Source: Paraprevotella stercoravium (GTDB taxonomy: Bacteria; Bacteroidota; Bacteroidia; Bacteroidales; Bacteroidaceae). Taken from it: DNA of 64,000 nt. The stretch spans positions 1 to 64,000 of the forward strand of contig JAHLFU010000017.1 in NCBI GenBank assembly GCA_018883665.1, given 5' to 3'. The notes under the pieces were generated by a model. The model had not been told where the DNA came from. It made no database searches and worked only from the letters and a program-made list of their open reading frames with translations. Shown in pieces: positions 53,497 through 63,114 of the stretch. A program made the translations under genes and the position numbers. Positions within the stretch are counted from its first letter, which is position 1, and the number at the start of each line of letters is the position of its first letter.

Positions 53497-55326
53497 TTAT
53501 TCTTTTTCTGTTACTGTAAAAGGTTTGTAAGCTTCACCCTTGCCGTCGTAGCCGGAGTTCTTGAAATACTCCACAAAGGTAAGACGCAACGGGTGAACGA
53601 AGGCACTCAGACAGGACATGGCAATGTTCAGCGTGTGTCCGAATACCAGAATCAGGGCGCAGAAGACAATACCAGCGATACCTCCTGCCGCATCCTGTAC
53701 CATAAAGGCCAGTTGGTTGAACACACCGCCCAGCATGGCACCGGCCAGTCCGAGGGCGTAAAGACGGATATAGGAGAGCACGTCGCCCATCAGTCCTGTG
53801 GCCATATTGTAAGTGTCCCACAGTCCGGCTCCGATATTGACCAGCACATTGCGGTGCAGGTTATTGAGCAGATAGATACCGATGGCAGAGATGCCGCCCA
53901 CTACGATGAAGCCCCAATAAGACACCTGTTCGGGTATCAGCTGGAAGAACGACAGACTGCCCAAAGTGACAAAGCCCACCACGAGCAGTAGCCAGCCCCA
54001 GTCGCTCAGAGATTCCTTGAAGCCGAAGCGCACGGTGGCGCCGATGGCTTTCACCGTCATGGCGATGCAGATGTGAACCACACCGATGATCAGTGCCAGC
54101 AGCATCTGCTTGTCGTAGTTCGTTTCACCGATCTTTCCGGTAATCATGAACTGTTTCATCCATTCCGGCACGTCGGCCTTGAACAGGTCTACTCCGAAGA
54201 AGGTACCCAGAATGGCACCGAAAATGGTCGTGGCGACACCCAGGGTGATGACCAGATTCATCATGCCTGCCATGGATTTGGACAGTTTGCTCTTGAGATA
54301 GAAGCCCAACAGAATCAGGGCCAGTCCGTATCCTGCATCGCCCATACAGAAGGCAAAGAACAGGGTAAAGAAGGGCGCGATCATCGGCGTCGGGTCAAAC
54401 TCGTCGTAGTCTGGCATACCGTACATGCCGGTCAGCACTTCATACATACGGGTAAAGGCATTGTTGCGCAGCAGGATGGGCACATGGTCGCCCTTGTGTG
54501 CTTCGCGCATCTCGTAATACACCTCCTGACTGTCCAGAAACTCGCGTACCATCTGTTCCTTCGGGGCCGGAATCCAGCCTTCAAGAATCATCACCTTATC
54601 TTCGGCGGCGCGAGCTGTGCCCAATACCACCTGATCGAAGGCAACAGAAGAATGCAACTGCTGCAACCAGGCCTGAAGATCTTTCAGATGCTTGTGGGCA
54701 CAGTGGTCTATCTGCTTCTGAATAGCCTCGGCGGCGTGTTCATGTTCTTTTTTCTGATGAATCACTTCCCGAAGGGAGCGTTGGGGCAGAGTCACTGCTT
54801 CGGCATCCAGATCGGGCTGTTGGCCGGCAGGTGTTACGGTGATGAAGTACAAGCGGTCGCCTTCCTTATTAATGAGGGTTGCATAGAACTGTTCTTCCCA
54901 TTCCGGTTTGAAATTACGGGCCGGACAAGTGAAGAAGCGCACCTCATAGCCGTTTTCTTTCAGACGGCTGATGTTCTTCGGATCGAAATTACCCCAAACC
55001 TCCAGAGCTTCCTCTTCTTTGCGGCACCCCTGTATCAGATTCTCCTGAGCCTGTTTCTCGGCCTGGAGCTTTTCGATATGTTCCAGAACTTCCGGTCCCT
55101 TGGCGGCATTGCCTTCCTGGGCTGATGGCTCGATGGCTGCGAACGATTCAATCATCCGCTTGATACGGTCGGCCAGCTGGATGCGTTCCTGTAATATCGA
55201 AGAGTCGCTGCTGCCTTCCTGAGCAGTCTGGATATGCAGCACGCCCAGATCGCGTATCCGTTTCAGGAACTCCTCATATTCCTTATGATAGACCAGAAAC
55301 GTGAGTTTTTTCATTTTCGTAATCAT
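53497..55326 (-). CDS. atpI: V-type ATPase subunit I (membrane a-type subunit)
   Basis: The 609-aa protein has a soluble N-terminal half (about 1-310), partly coiled coil, and a C-terminal membrane half with about seven or eight helices (about 320-590). The ion-channel arginine is expected in the RLYALGLAGAMLGGVFNQLAF region after GDVLSYIR, which is visible. It forms the stator channel against the K ring. Its start overlaps atpD by 4 bases. Confidence 0.92.
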   Translation of the reverse strand: MITKMKKLTFLVYHKEYEEFLKRIRDLGVLHIQTAQEGSSDSSILQERIQLADRIKRMIESFAAIEPSAQEGNAAKGPEVLEHIEKLQAEKQAQENLIQGCRKEEEALEVWGNFDPKNISRLKENGYEVRFFTCPARNFKPEWEEQFYATLINKEGDRLYFITVTPAGQQPDLDAEAVTLPQRSLREVIHQKKEHEHAAEAIQKQIDHCAHKHLKDLQAWLQQLHSSVAFDQVVLGTARAAEDKVMILEGWIPAPKEQMVREFLDSQEVYYEMREAHKGDHVPILLRNNAFTRMYEVLTGMYGMPDYDEFDPTPMIAPFFTLFFAFCMGDAGYGLALILLGFYLKSKLSKSMAGMMNLVITLGVATTIFGAILGTFFGVDLFKADVPEWMKQFMITGKIGETNYDKQMLLALIIGVVHICIAMTVKAIGATVRFGFKESLSDWGWLLLVVGFVTLGSLSFFQLIPEQVSYWGFIVVGGISAIGIYLLNNLHRNVLVNIGAGLWDTYNMATGLMGDVLSYIRLYALGLAGAMLGGVFNQLAFMVQDAAGGIAGIVFCALILVFGHTLNIAMSCLSAFVHPLRLTFVEYFKNSGYDGKGEAYKPFTVTEKE

Positions 55327-55928
55327 ACGGCTGCCTCCTTTCTTTTTTCCTGAATGGTTTTCAAGATCTTCTGAGAAGACTTCGACAGGTTTTCCTCATC
55401 CTCCATAAAGCGTTTGATCTTGCGCAAGGCATCCTGATAGCCCGGGATCTGTACCTTCTCAAAAAGATTCACCTTCTGGGTCGTCTTTTTACGGGCATAT
55501 TCCAGAAGGCCCAGCTTGGCCAAAACAAATTCCCTTTCGATGGCGGTCTTGGCGAGCCCCTGAAGCAGGGCGATGCCGTCGTAATACCATTTCGGGGCGT
55601 TGAACAGACTGAAAGGCTTTACTTCCAGTTCCACATTCTGAAGTGTGGGAACCCGCACGCCTGCAATCTTGCGTACCGACAGGTTGACATCCTTCACGCC
55701 TACGATAGAGGGGTCGAACTCTGCCCATAGGGCAAACATGGATTCGTATGCCTGAATGCTTTCTTCCAGTTTCTTTTCCAGTTCATTTGCTTCGGCCTTA
55801 CATTTCTTGACTTCCATACGCAGGGCACTCTCCTTGTTCTTGATGATCGGCAGAGTGCGTACGCGCACCTTCAGCTGTTTTTCCAGCAGCTGAAGCGAAG
55901 TTTTATTATATTGAAACTTTATAGCCAT
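55323..55928 (-). CDS. atpD: V-type ATPase subunit D (central stalk)
   Basis: The 201-aa protein is helical with the N-terminal YNKTSLQLLEKQL and C-terminal RRVNALE-like replacement typical of subunit D, the coiled-coil rotor shaft that turns inside the A3B3 head. Residues 1-70 and 130-200 are predicted long helices. It lies between atpB and atpI, with a 4-base overlap to atpI, so it is clearly in the same transcript. Confidence 0.9.
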   Translation of the reverse strand: MAIKFQYNKTSLQLLEKQLKVRVRTLPIIKNKESALRMEVKKCKAEANELEKKLEESIQAYESMFALWAEFDPSIVGVKDVNLSVRKIAGVRVPTLQNVELEVKPFSLFNAPKWYYDGIALLQGLAKTAIEREFVLAKLGLLEYARKKTTQKVNLFEKVQIPGYQDALRKIKRFMEDEENLSKSSQKILKTIQEKRKEAAV

Positions 55929-55940
55929 GCTATTTTATTT

Positions 55941-57260
55941 TTATTTTTTCCAAAACTCATCCACCAGCTCTTTCTTGATGTTCACCTCTTCGGGTTTGAA
56001 GTATTTGCTGAAGAGGCCCCAGGTAACATCCAACATCTCTGTGGTGTTCAGGTTCACATCAATGGCCAGCAGTTTGTCTGCGTAGTCCTTGGCAAAGGCC
56101 AGTGTACGCTCGTCGTAGTTGGTCAGGTCGAAACCGTTTTCCATCTTGGTCTTGGCGTTGGCGGCATCGGCATACAGACGCACGGCGGCGTTCATTACCT
56201 GAGGATGGTCCTTGCGGGTCTTCTTTCCGGCAACCAACTGTTTCAGACGGGACAGAGAGCGGAACGGGTCTACAATAACCTTACCGATGTCGCTGTCACG
56301 GCGCAGGAACAACTGACCCTCGGTGATATAACCGGTGTTATCCGGCACGGCGTGGGTGATATCGCCACCGCTCAGAGTAGTTACCGCAATGATGGTGATG
56401 GAACCTCCGGACGGGAACTGTACGGCCTTCTCGTAAATCTTGGCCAGATCGGAATACAACGAACCCGGCATGGAATCCTTGGATGGGATCTGGTCCATAC
56501 GGTTGGACACGATGGCCAGTGAGTCGGCGTATGAGGTCATATCGGTAAGCAGCACCAGTACTTTCTCGTTCTTCTCAACTGCGAAGTATTCGGCTGCGGT
56601 CAATGCCATATCCGGCACCAACAGACGCTCTACGGCCGGGTCCTCGGTGGTGTTCACGAAGCTGACGATACGGTCGAGCGCACCGGCATTGGAGAACACG
56701 TTCTTGAAGTACAGATAATCGTCGTTAGTCATACCCATACCGCCCAGGATGATCTTGTCGGTCTGGGCACGCAGGGCCACCATGGCCATCACCTGGTTGA
56801 ACGGCTGGTCCGGGTCGGCAAAGAACGGAATCTTCTGTCCGGACACCAGGGTATTGTTCAGGTCGATACCTGCGATACCCGTAGCGATCAGTTCAGAAGG
56901 TTGCTTTCTGCGCACCGGGTTTACGGATGGTCCACCGATTTCCACCTCCACACCTTCTACCTGTGGTCCGCCGTCAATCGGGTCACCGTAGGCGTTGAAG
57001 AAACGTCCGGCCAGCTGGTCACTCACTTTCAGGGTAGGAGCCTTGCCCAAAAAGACCACTTCGGCATCGGTAGGAATACCGCCGGTACCTTCGAACACCT
57101 GCAAGGTCACTTCGTCTCCGGCAATTTTAACCACCTGGGCCAGCTTGCCGTTTACCATAGCCAGTTCGTCGGCACCCACTCCTGTTGCTTTCAGCGAGCA
57201 GGTGGCTTTGGTAATCTGGCTGATTTTTGTGTATATCTTTTGAAATGCTTTTGTAGCCAT
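55941..57260 (-). CDS. atpB: V-type ATPase subunit B (regulatory head subunit)
   Basis: The 439-aa protein is the non-catalytic B subunit: N-terminal barrel, central nucleotide-binding-like domain without a functional P-loop (it reads SGQKIPFFADPDQPFN where the catalytic subunit has GxxGxGKT) and the typical MDQIPSKDSMPGSLYSD segment. Together with subunit A it forms the A3B3 head. It starts 19 bases after atpA ends. Confidence 0.94.
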   Translation of the reverse strand: MATKAFQKIYTKISQITKATCSLKATGVGADELAMVNGKLAQVVKIAGDEVTLQVFEGTGGIPTDAEVVFLGKAPTLKVSDQLAGRFFNAYGDPIDGGPQVEGVEVEIGGPSVNPVRRKQPSELIATGIAGIDLNNTLVSGQKIPFFADPDQPFNQVMAMVALRAQTDKIILGGMGMTNDDYLYFKNVFSNAGALDRIVSFVNTTEDPAVERLLVPDMALTAAEYFAVEKNEKVLVLLTDMTSYADSLAIVSNRMDQIPSKDSMPGSLYSDLAKIYEKAVQFPSGGSITIIAVTTLSGGDITHAVPDNTGYITEGQLFLRRDSDIGKVIVDPFRSLSRLKQLVAGKKTRKDHPQVMNAAVRLYADAANAKTKMENGFDLTNYDERTLAFAKDYADKLLAIDVNLNTTEMLDVTWGLFSKYFKPEEVNIKKELVDEFWKK

Positions 57261-57279
57261 AATCGTTTTAGTTATTCAG

Positions 57280-59037
57280 TTATTTTGCTCTTCGCTCGTC
57301 CAGCAGGGCTGCAATCTGTGCCTTGTAGTTCTCAAACTGCTCGCTCTTGTAAACGGCATAGTTCATCTGCTTGCACAGGTTGATCAGTTTCTTGAAATAT
57401 TCCATAACTTCGAGGAAGGTCTCGAAATTGAATTCAGTGTGGCAGATTTCGATCACCAGATTCAGCAGATCTTCCTGACGCTCCAGCGGCGTAACGGCAT
57501 CCACCTCATCAAAGGCATCCTGTTGCAGAATCACGAAGTCGATGACTTCAGACTTCCAGAAAATCACGTGATATTCTACCGGTACACCGTCATCACCCAG
57601 AATGTTGATCTGTTCGGCAATTTCCTTACCGCGCAGCAGGCGGGTCTTCAGTTCGTTTACCTTTGTAGTCCACTCGCCGTTGATGCGCTCGGTGATGTAG
57701 CTTTCAAATTCCGGATATTCCAGATATTTTGAGTAAGAGTCAATCGGGTTTACAGCCGGGTAGCGTTTGCGGTCCGCACGGTCCTGCTCCAACGCATAGA
57801 AACAGCGGGCCACCTTCTTGGTGTTCTCGGTTACCGGCTCCTTAAGGTTACCTCCGGCAGGAGATACCGTACCGATAAAGGTGATGGAACCGGTCTGTCC
57901 GTTGTTCAGATAAACGAATCCGGCGCGGCCGTAGAAGTTGGAAATGATGGCTGACAGGTCCATCGGGAAGGCATCCGGTCCGGGAAGTTCCTCCATACGG
58001 TTGGACATTTCACGCAGCGCCTGTGCCCAACGTGAAGTAGAGTCGGCCATCAGCAGCACACGCAGACCCATGGAGCGGTAATACTCGGCAATGGTCATGG
58101 CGGTATATACAGAGGCCTCACGGGCAGCTACCGGCATGTTGGAGGTGTTGGCGATGATGATGGTACGCTCCATCAGCTTGCGTCCGGTGTGTGGGTCAAT
58201 CAGTTCGGGGAACTCGGTGAAGACCTCCACAACCTCGTTGGCACGCTCACCACAAGCTGCGATGATGACGATGTCGGCTTCGGCCTGCTTGGAGATGGCA
58301 TGCTGCAAAACGGTCTTACCCGTACCGAACGGACCCGGGATAAATCCGGTACCGCCCTCTACGATCGGGTTCATGGTGTCGATGGTACGCACACCGGTTT
58401 CCAACAGCTTGAACGGACGTGGCTTTTCCTTATAATTGGTCATGGCCACTTTTACGGCCCACTTCTGTACCATGGTTACCGGAATCTCGGTTCCGTCCTC
58501 GGCAGTCAGCACAGCGATGGTGTCATTGCACAGATACTCGCCTTCCGGAACGATGCTTTTTACGACAGCTGTTCCTTTCATGGCAATCGGAGCCATGATC
58601 TTGAGCGGCTGGTGGTTTTCTTCCACTTCACCCAACCAGGCTGAGGCTGCAACCGTATCGCCGGCCTTGACCAGTGGCTTGAATGCCCATTTCTTGTCCT
58701 CGTCAAGAGGGTAAGTATATTGTCCTCTTTTCAGGAACACACCCTCCATCTTTTCCAGGTCGTTCTGCAGACCGTCGTACTTCTTGGAGAGCATACCCGG
58801 TCCCAAAGTCACCTCGAGCATGTGACCGGTAAATTCAGCCTCGGCGCCCACTTTCATGCCACGGGTGCTTTCAAAAACCTGAACATAGGCATTCTGGCCC
58901 ACAACCTTGATCACCTCTGCCATCAGTCGGTCACCGTTTACGGTGATATAGCAGATTTCATTCTGTGATACGGGACCATCTACCTGTATGGTTACAATAT
59001 TGGAGATTACTCCAATAACAGATCCTTTTGTTGTCAT
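57280..59037 (-). CDS. atpA: V-type ATPase subunit A (catalytic)
   Basis: The 585-aa protein is the catalytic A subunit. The P-loop is GPFGTGKTVLQ (235-245), and the A-type non-homologous region (about 110-200) is present. The LLMADSTSRWAQALREMSN catalytic region with the Glu-containing GERANEVVEV helix is also visible. It hydrolyses or makes ATP coupled to ion movement. It lies between the DUF2764 gene and atpB in the operon. Confidence 0.96.
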   Translation of the reverse strand: MTTKGSVIGVISNIVTIQVDGPVSQNEICYITVNGDRLMAEVIKVVGQNAYVQVFESTRGMKVGAEAEFTGHMLEVTLGPGMLSKKYDGLQNDLEKMEGVFLKRGQYTYPLDEDKKWAFKPLVKAGDTVAASAWLGEVEENHQPLKIMAPIAMKGTAVVKSIVPEGEYLCNDTIAVLTAEDGTEIPVTMVQKWAVKVAMTNYKEKPRPFKLLETGVRTIDTMNPIVEGGTGFIPGPFGTGKTVLQHAISKQAEADIVIIAACGERANEVVEVFTEFPELIDPHTGRKLMERTIIIANTSNMPVAAREASVYTAMTIAEYYRSMGLRVLLMADSTSRWAQALREMSNRMEELPGPDAFPMDLSAIISNFYGRAGFVYLNNGQTGSITFIGTVSPAGGNLKEPVTENTKKVARCFYALEQDRADRKRYPAVNPIDSYSKYLEYPEFESYITERINGEWTTKVNELKTRLLRGKEIAEQINILGDDGVPVEYHVIFWKSEVIDFVILQQDAFDEVDAVTPLERQEDLLNLVIEICHTEFNFETFLEVMEYFKKLINLCKQMNYAVYKSEQFENYKAQIAALLDERRAK

Positions 59038-59049
59038 ATTTGATATTGA

Positions 59050-59892
59050 TTATTTTGTACGAAACTCAGACGGCACTTCCACTTCGTCCTTTAATTGTTG
59101 TATCATATTCCGGAACACCTGTCCGCCACGCTCTTTGTCCACAATGGTCCAGCGCTCGATGATGTTCAGTTTCTGCAGGAAGGCAAAAATCTTTTCGATG
59201 GAAAAATAATGGAAGAAGGTGTGTTCTTCAAGCCAGTTCCATTTCAACAGGTCGATCTTGCGCTCCTTTTCCACCGGATCGCTCAGTTCGCTGATGGACA
59301 TCAGTTCATGGATCTGTTCGAAATCCGAACCGATTCCGAAATCGCGTGCGGCCGAAGTGGCCAGCAGATGCACCAGTTCGCCCTGACCGACCAGATACGA
59401 AGCCGGAGCGAAACCAAAGCGACGTGCCGTAAAGGCAATCAGGATATTGTTTACATTCTGATTAAAAGTGAACCATTCCCTGACAAAGGAATTTTTCACT
59501 TTGCAGGCCTCATCATAGTAGTATCCGGTGAGTATGTCTTCGGGCAGACAGCCGTTGCTTTCCTCTTTCAGCTGACTGTATTCCCGGATGAAGCGATACA
59601 TGTATTCCGGCAGAAGGGTACAGGCTTCGTCGCGCTGGGCTGCACGCACTTCCTCTTCAAGTTCCTCACGGGTAAACAATCCCGGAAGGGGGTCGTAATC
59701 TTCTTTCTGTTCCAATACATTCAGCAGATTCTGATTGTCGTATTGCAGATAGAACAGTTCAACCAGCTTTCGGTCTTCCGGAGAGAGTTGCGGGAGATAT
59801 TCGTCTTTAAAGTCTGACACATGAAAAGGAAGTTTGGAGTCGTCGAGCGCCACATCCGGCATGCCGGCTACCAAACAATAATAATTCTTCAT
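59050..59892 (-). CDS. DUF2764-family protein, probable V-type ATPase accessory subunit
   Basis: The 280-aa soluble acidic protein belongs to the DUF2764 family, known from Bacteroidetes and Chlamydiae ATPase operons. It starts with NYYCLVAGMPDV and is mostly helical. Its place between atpE and atpA, where other bacteria carry subunit C, suggests that it does the job of subunit C/d (linking rotor ring and shaft), but this is inference from position. It is 10 bases after atpE and 12 before atpA. Confidence 0.8.
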   Translation of the reverse strand: MKNYYCLVAGMPDVALDDSKLPFHVSDFKDEYLPQLSPEDRKLVELFYLQYDNQNLLNVLEQKEDYDPLPGLFTREELEEEVRAAQRDEACTLLPEYMYRFIREYSQLKEESNGCLPEDILTGYYYDEACKVKNSFVREWFTFNQNVNNILIAFTARRFGFAPASYLVGQGELVHLLATSAARDFGIGSDFEQIHELMSISELSDPVEKERKIDLLKWNWLEEHTFFHYFSIEKIFAFLQKLNIIERWTIVDKERGGQVFRNMIQQLKDEVEVPSEFRTK

Positions 59893-59902
59893 AGCAATAG
59901 AC

Positions 59903-60490
59903 TTAGAACAACATTTCGATCAACTGTGGACGCAGGAAATCTTTCAGATAGTTGATGAATTCCTCTTCGCCGAAGTTGATTTTATAAGAACCGTCAGCCG
60001 GTGAAACAGAGAACAAAACATCCTTGCCGTTGATCTTCTGGATGGTAAGGCCTTTGTCCAGCAATTCTTTGGCATGGCTGGCAAAATAAGCTTTCAGCTT
60101 GTCAGCTTCCGGAGCGGAAATGACCATCTGCTCCTTCTCGTCCCAACGTGATGCCAAAGATACCAGAAACTCTCCCAGAAAATCTGTGCTGCTTGTCGCT
60201 TTCTGCACTCCTTCCTTTAAGAGCTTGTCCGAAATCAGTGTGGTGATTTCCGATTTCAAGGCATTGACGGCCTGGTCGGTGTAAAGCTTCAGTTCCGACT
60301 TGGTGTTTTTGTCCAGCTCGGCCGCTTTCTTTTCTGCTTCGGCTGTCAGCTCCTGGGCTTTGCCTTGGGCTTCAGCGATAATACGTTGGGCCTCAGCCTG
60401 CGCTTCTTCAATGATACGCTGCGCTTCAGCTTTTCCTTTCTCTACCCCTTCCTGGTAGATTTTATTCGTTAGTTCATCGATTTTTTCCAT
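59903..60490 (-). CDS. atpE: V-type ATPase subunit E (peripheral stalk)
   Basis: The 195-aa protein has a long N-terminal helix (about 1-85) with internal repeats of the type EAQRIIEEAQA, and a globular C-terminal domain (about 100-195). This is the usual subunit E layout: the peripheral stalk that holds the head against rotation. It heads the seven-gene minus-strand operon. No separate subunit G/H partner gene is seen. Confidence 0.9.
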   Translation of the reverse strand: MEKIDELTNKIYQEGVEKGKAEAQRIIEEAQAEAQRIIAEAQGKAQELTAEAEKKAAELDKNTKSELKLYTDQAVNALKSEITTLISDKLLKEGVQKATSSTDFLGEFLVSLASRWDEKEQMVISAPEADKLKAYFASHAKELLDKGLTIQKINGKDVLFSVSPADGSYKINFGEEEFINYLKDFLRPQLIEMLF

Positions 60491-60683
60491 ATGTTATATC
60501 TTATATTTTATAGGTTTTCCTGGCTGTATTTTGTTAATGCGGCTAAATTTACCCATTATTTCCATTTTGACCATATTTATTCGCATGTTTTTTCTCCTAG
60601 ATGTTCAAAAACATGCCTTCATCTGTCGTTTCCCACTTCTGAATTGTAAAACGGTTAAAGATTGGAAATAAGGAAGATGATTC

Positions 60684-60715
60684 TTTGCAGAAAGTCTTCA
60701 AAAGATGTATTTTTG
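60684..60715 (+). promoter_or_regulatory. Promoter of the polysaccharide flippase gene
   Basis: TTTG (60684-60687), 20 bases, TATTTTTG (60708-60715), 31 bases before the ATG: full consensus. It probably drives the surface-polysaccharide cluster. Confidence 0.8.
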
Positions 60716-60746
60716 TGCCCGAATTTGATAACAGATTTTATTTAGA

Positions 60747-62192
60747 ATGGCGGAATCATCATTGAAGGATAAAACGGCAAAAGGACTTTTATGGGGCGGT
60801 ATGAGCAATGGAATGATGCAGGTGCTTAATGCTGTGTTTGGTATTTGTCTGTTGAATTTGCTTACTCCTTCGGACTATGGTATGGTGCAGGTGCTCAATG
60901 TCTTTTCGAGTATCGCGGCCTGTTTGCAGGAAAGCGGTTTTATTGCGACACTGGCGAATAAGAAAAATCCCACTCATGAAGATTATAATGCCGTATTTTG
61001 GTTTAATATCCTGTGCGGATCGGCTATTTATGTCATTCTGTTTTTTTCAGCTCCACTTATTGCCGCGTTTTATAAAGAACCACAACTGGTCGCTCTTTCC
61101 CGTTTTGCCTTTCTGAGTTTTCTTATATCCAGTTTCGGAATAGCACAGCGTGCTTATCTCTTTGGCCACTTGATGGTAAAGCAGTCGTCTATCATTTCAG
61201 TTACATCTTTGCTGCTTTCCGGTATTTCCGGTGTGGCCATGGCTTATGCGGGATTTGCCTTTTGGGGACTTGCTGCACAAAGTGTGGTCTTTGTTACGGT
61301 TATTGTGGTGATGAACTGGTACTATTCTCCGTGGCGCCCTACTTTTACCTGGAACTTCCGTCCGATACGGGAAATGTTCGGGTTTAGTAGCAAGCTGTTG
61401 ATTACCAGTCTTTTCAGCCAAATAAATAGAAATGTACTTTCTACACTGCTGGGCCGTTATTATGACACGCATATTACCGGACAATACGGAAATGCCAGTA
61501 AGTGGAACGAGATGAGTTCCAGTATGATCAACGGTATGATTTCCGGGGTGGCACAGCCTGTGTTGACTCAGGTAAAGGATGACCGGGACCGATATTGTCA
61601 GGTGTTCCGGAAAATGATCCGGTTTACCAGTTTCATTTCTTTCCCGGCCATGTTCGGTTTGGGGTTCATTGCCCATGAATTTATTTATCTGACAGTGGGT
61701 GAGGCCTGGTTGGAGAGTGCGGATCTGTTGCGTATGCTTTGTATTTATGGAGCGACCATTCCGATGTATACCTTATATTATAATCTGGTAGTAACACAAG
61801 GTAAATCAAACATCAACATGATGAACACTATCGTTTCGTGTGTGCTGATTTGGGTGGCCATGATTGCTTTGCATTCTTTTGGCTTACATGTTATGGTAGT
61901 AGCTTTTATTACAATTAATGTAGGTTGGCTGTTGGTATGGCATTATTTTGCTTGGAAACTGGTACGTCTGTCTTTGTGGGATATTATGAAAGATGTCACA
62001 CCGTTTATCCTATTTTCTCTTTTAGCCATTTTGCTGAGCTGGTTTACCACTCGCAATATTACTCAGCCGTTGTGGCTGATGTTGGCAAAAATTGTGACAA
62101 CGGCTGTTTATTATCCTGTTATCCTATGGATTTGTCGTGCACAGGTGTTGCGCGAGAGCATCCAATATCTTCTGAAAAAGAAAAAATCCTGA
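60747..62192 (+). CDS. Polysaccharide (Wzx-like) flippase of the MOP superfamily
   Basis: The 481-aa protein has about 12-14 membrane segments and the N-terminal KTAKGLLWGGMSNGMMQVLN pattern seen in lipopolysaccharide or capsule flippases (polysaccharide biosynthesis family). It would move lipid-linked sugar repeat units across the inner membrane. It starts a plus-strand run with two glycosyltransferase genes (gap of 4 bases to the next), suggesting a surface-polysaccharide operon that continues past the window end. Confidence 0.88.
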   Translation: MAESSLKDKTAKGLLWGGMSNGMMQVLNAVFGICLLNLLTPSDYGMVQVLNVFSSIAACLQESGFIATLANKKNPTHEDYNAVFWFNILCGSAIYVILFFSAPLIAAFYKEPQLVALSRFAFLSFLISSFGIAQRAYLFGHLMVKQSSIISVTSLLLSGISGVAMAYAGFAFWGLAAQSVVFVTVIVVMNWYYSPWRPTFTWNFRPIREMFGFSSKLLITSLFSQINRNVLSTLLGRYYDTHITGQYGNASKWNEMSSSMINGMISGVAQPVLTQVKDDRDRYCQVFRKMIRFTSFISFPAMFGLGFIAHEFIYLTVGEAWLESADLLRMLCIYGATIPMYTLYYNLVVTQGKSNINMMNTIVSCVLIWVAMIALHSFGLHVMVVAFITINVGWLLVWHYFAWKLVRLSLWDIMKDVTPFILFSLLAILLSWFTTRNITQPLWLMLAKIVTTAVYYPVILWICRAQVLRESIQYLLKKKKS

Positions 62193-62196
62193 TGTT

Positions 62197-63105
62197 ATGA
62201 GAATTGCTTATCTTATTTCAGCGCATTGCGATCCTGTACATCTGGAACGTATGGTCCGGGCTTTGAACGAACAGGCTGATTTTTTTATTCATATTGATGC
62301 GAAGGCCGATTTCAGCGCTTTTGCTCATCTGGCAAAGATTCCTGAGGTGCATTTCCTGAAGGAGCGTGTACATACACTTTGGGGTGACATTACTCAGGTA
62401 TATTATCAGCGTGCTTTGCTTCGGGCCTGTTTGGATAGTGGAATTGTTTTTGATCGGATCTGTACTTTGAGTGGTTTGGACTATCCTTTGGTTGGCAATA
62501 GACAACTGCATGATTTTTTTGCGGCGCATCCCGACCGGGAATTTATTCAGGGTATAGATATGAGTGTACAGCGTCAGGCTGTAACACAGAATTATCGGAT
62601 CTTCCGTCCGCAGTTCTTTTGTTCTTGTTTCAGTGACCGTTTCAATGGCCGTATACGTATTCTTTTGCGTAAGTTGATTTACGGGTTGGGTGTACGCAAG
62701 AAACTGACTTTTAAAATCGGAGGAAGGACCTGTCCGTTATTTAAAGGTTCTGACTGGTGGGGAATTACTCCTCAGTTAGGACGTTATCTTTTGCAGCAAC
62801 TGGAGACGTATCCGGAAATCTTGCGTTATTTTTCGACTTCGTTTGCCCCGTCTGAGTTGCTTTGGCAAAGTCTGGTATTTAATTCTCCTTTTGCAGAGAA
62901 GGCTATGCTGTTCGCTGATCCTTATGTCAGTCTGGCCAGCCTTACTCCATTGCATTATATATACTATGAACCGGTTATTAAAGTCCTGACGGAAGAAGAT
63001 CTTCCGACACTTATGGCCAGTGGCAAGCTGTTCTGTCGTAAGACGTGTACTGGAATCAGTGATACGCTTATGGATCTTCTTGACCAGAAACGAATTGAAA
63101 AATAA
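62197..63105 (+). CDS. GT14-like (core-2/I-branching) glycosyltransferase
   Basis: The 302-aa protein resembles the beta-1,6-N-acetylglucosaminyltransferase (Branch) family: AYLISAH at the start, FFIHIDAKADF, VHTLWGDITQV, TLSGLDYPL and KGSDWWGITP are recognisable GT14 segments. No signal peptide or membrane helix is seen, so it acts at the cytoplasmic face on lipid-linked sugars. The acceptor and sugar cannot be read. It is 4 bases after the flippase gene and 9 bases before the GT2 gene. Confidence 0.85.
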   Translation: MRIAYLISAHCDPVHLERMVRALNEQADFFIHIDAKADFSAFAHLAKIPEVHFLKERVHTLWGDITQVYYQRALLRACLDSGIVFDRICTLSGLDYPLVGNRQLHDFFAAHPDREFIQGIDMSVQRQAVTQNYRIFRPQFFCSCFSDRFNGRIRILLRKLIYGLGVRKKLTFKIGGRTCPLFKGSDWWGITPQLGRYLLQQLETYPEILRYFSTSFAPSELLWQSLVFNSPFAEKAMLFADPYVSLASLTPLHYIYYEPVIKVLTEEDLPTLMASGKLFCRKTCTGISDTLMDLLDQKRIEK

Positions 63106-63114
63106 TACTTTATT

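Noticed and set aside
54073..55125. A 350-codon plus-strand open frame inside atpI
   Set aside because: It lies opposite the well-supported ATPase subunit I; the translation is low in recognisable structure and has no promoter or ribosome-binding context.
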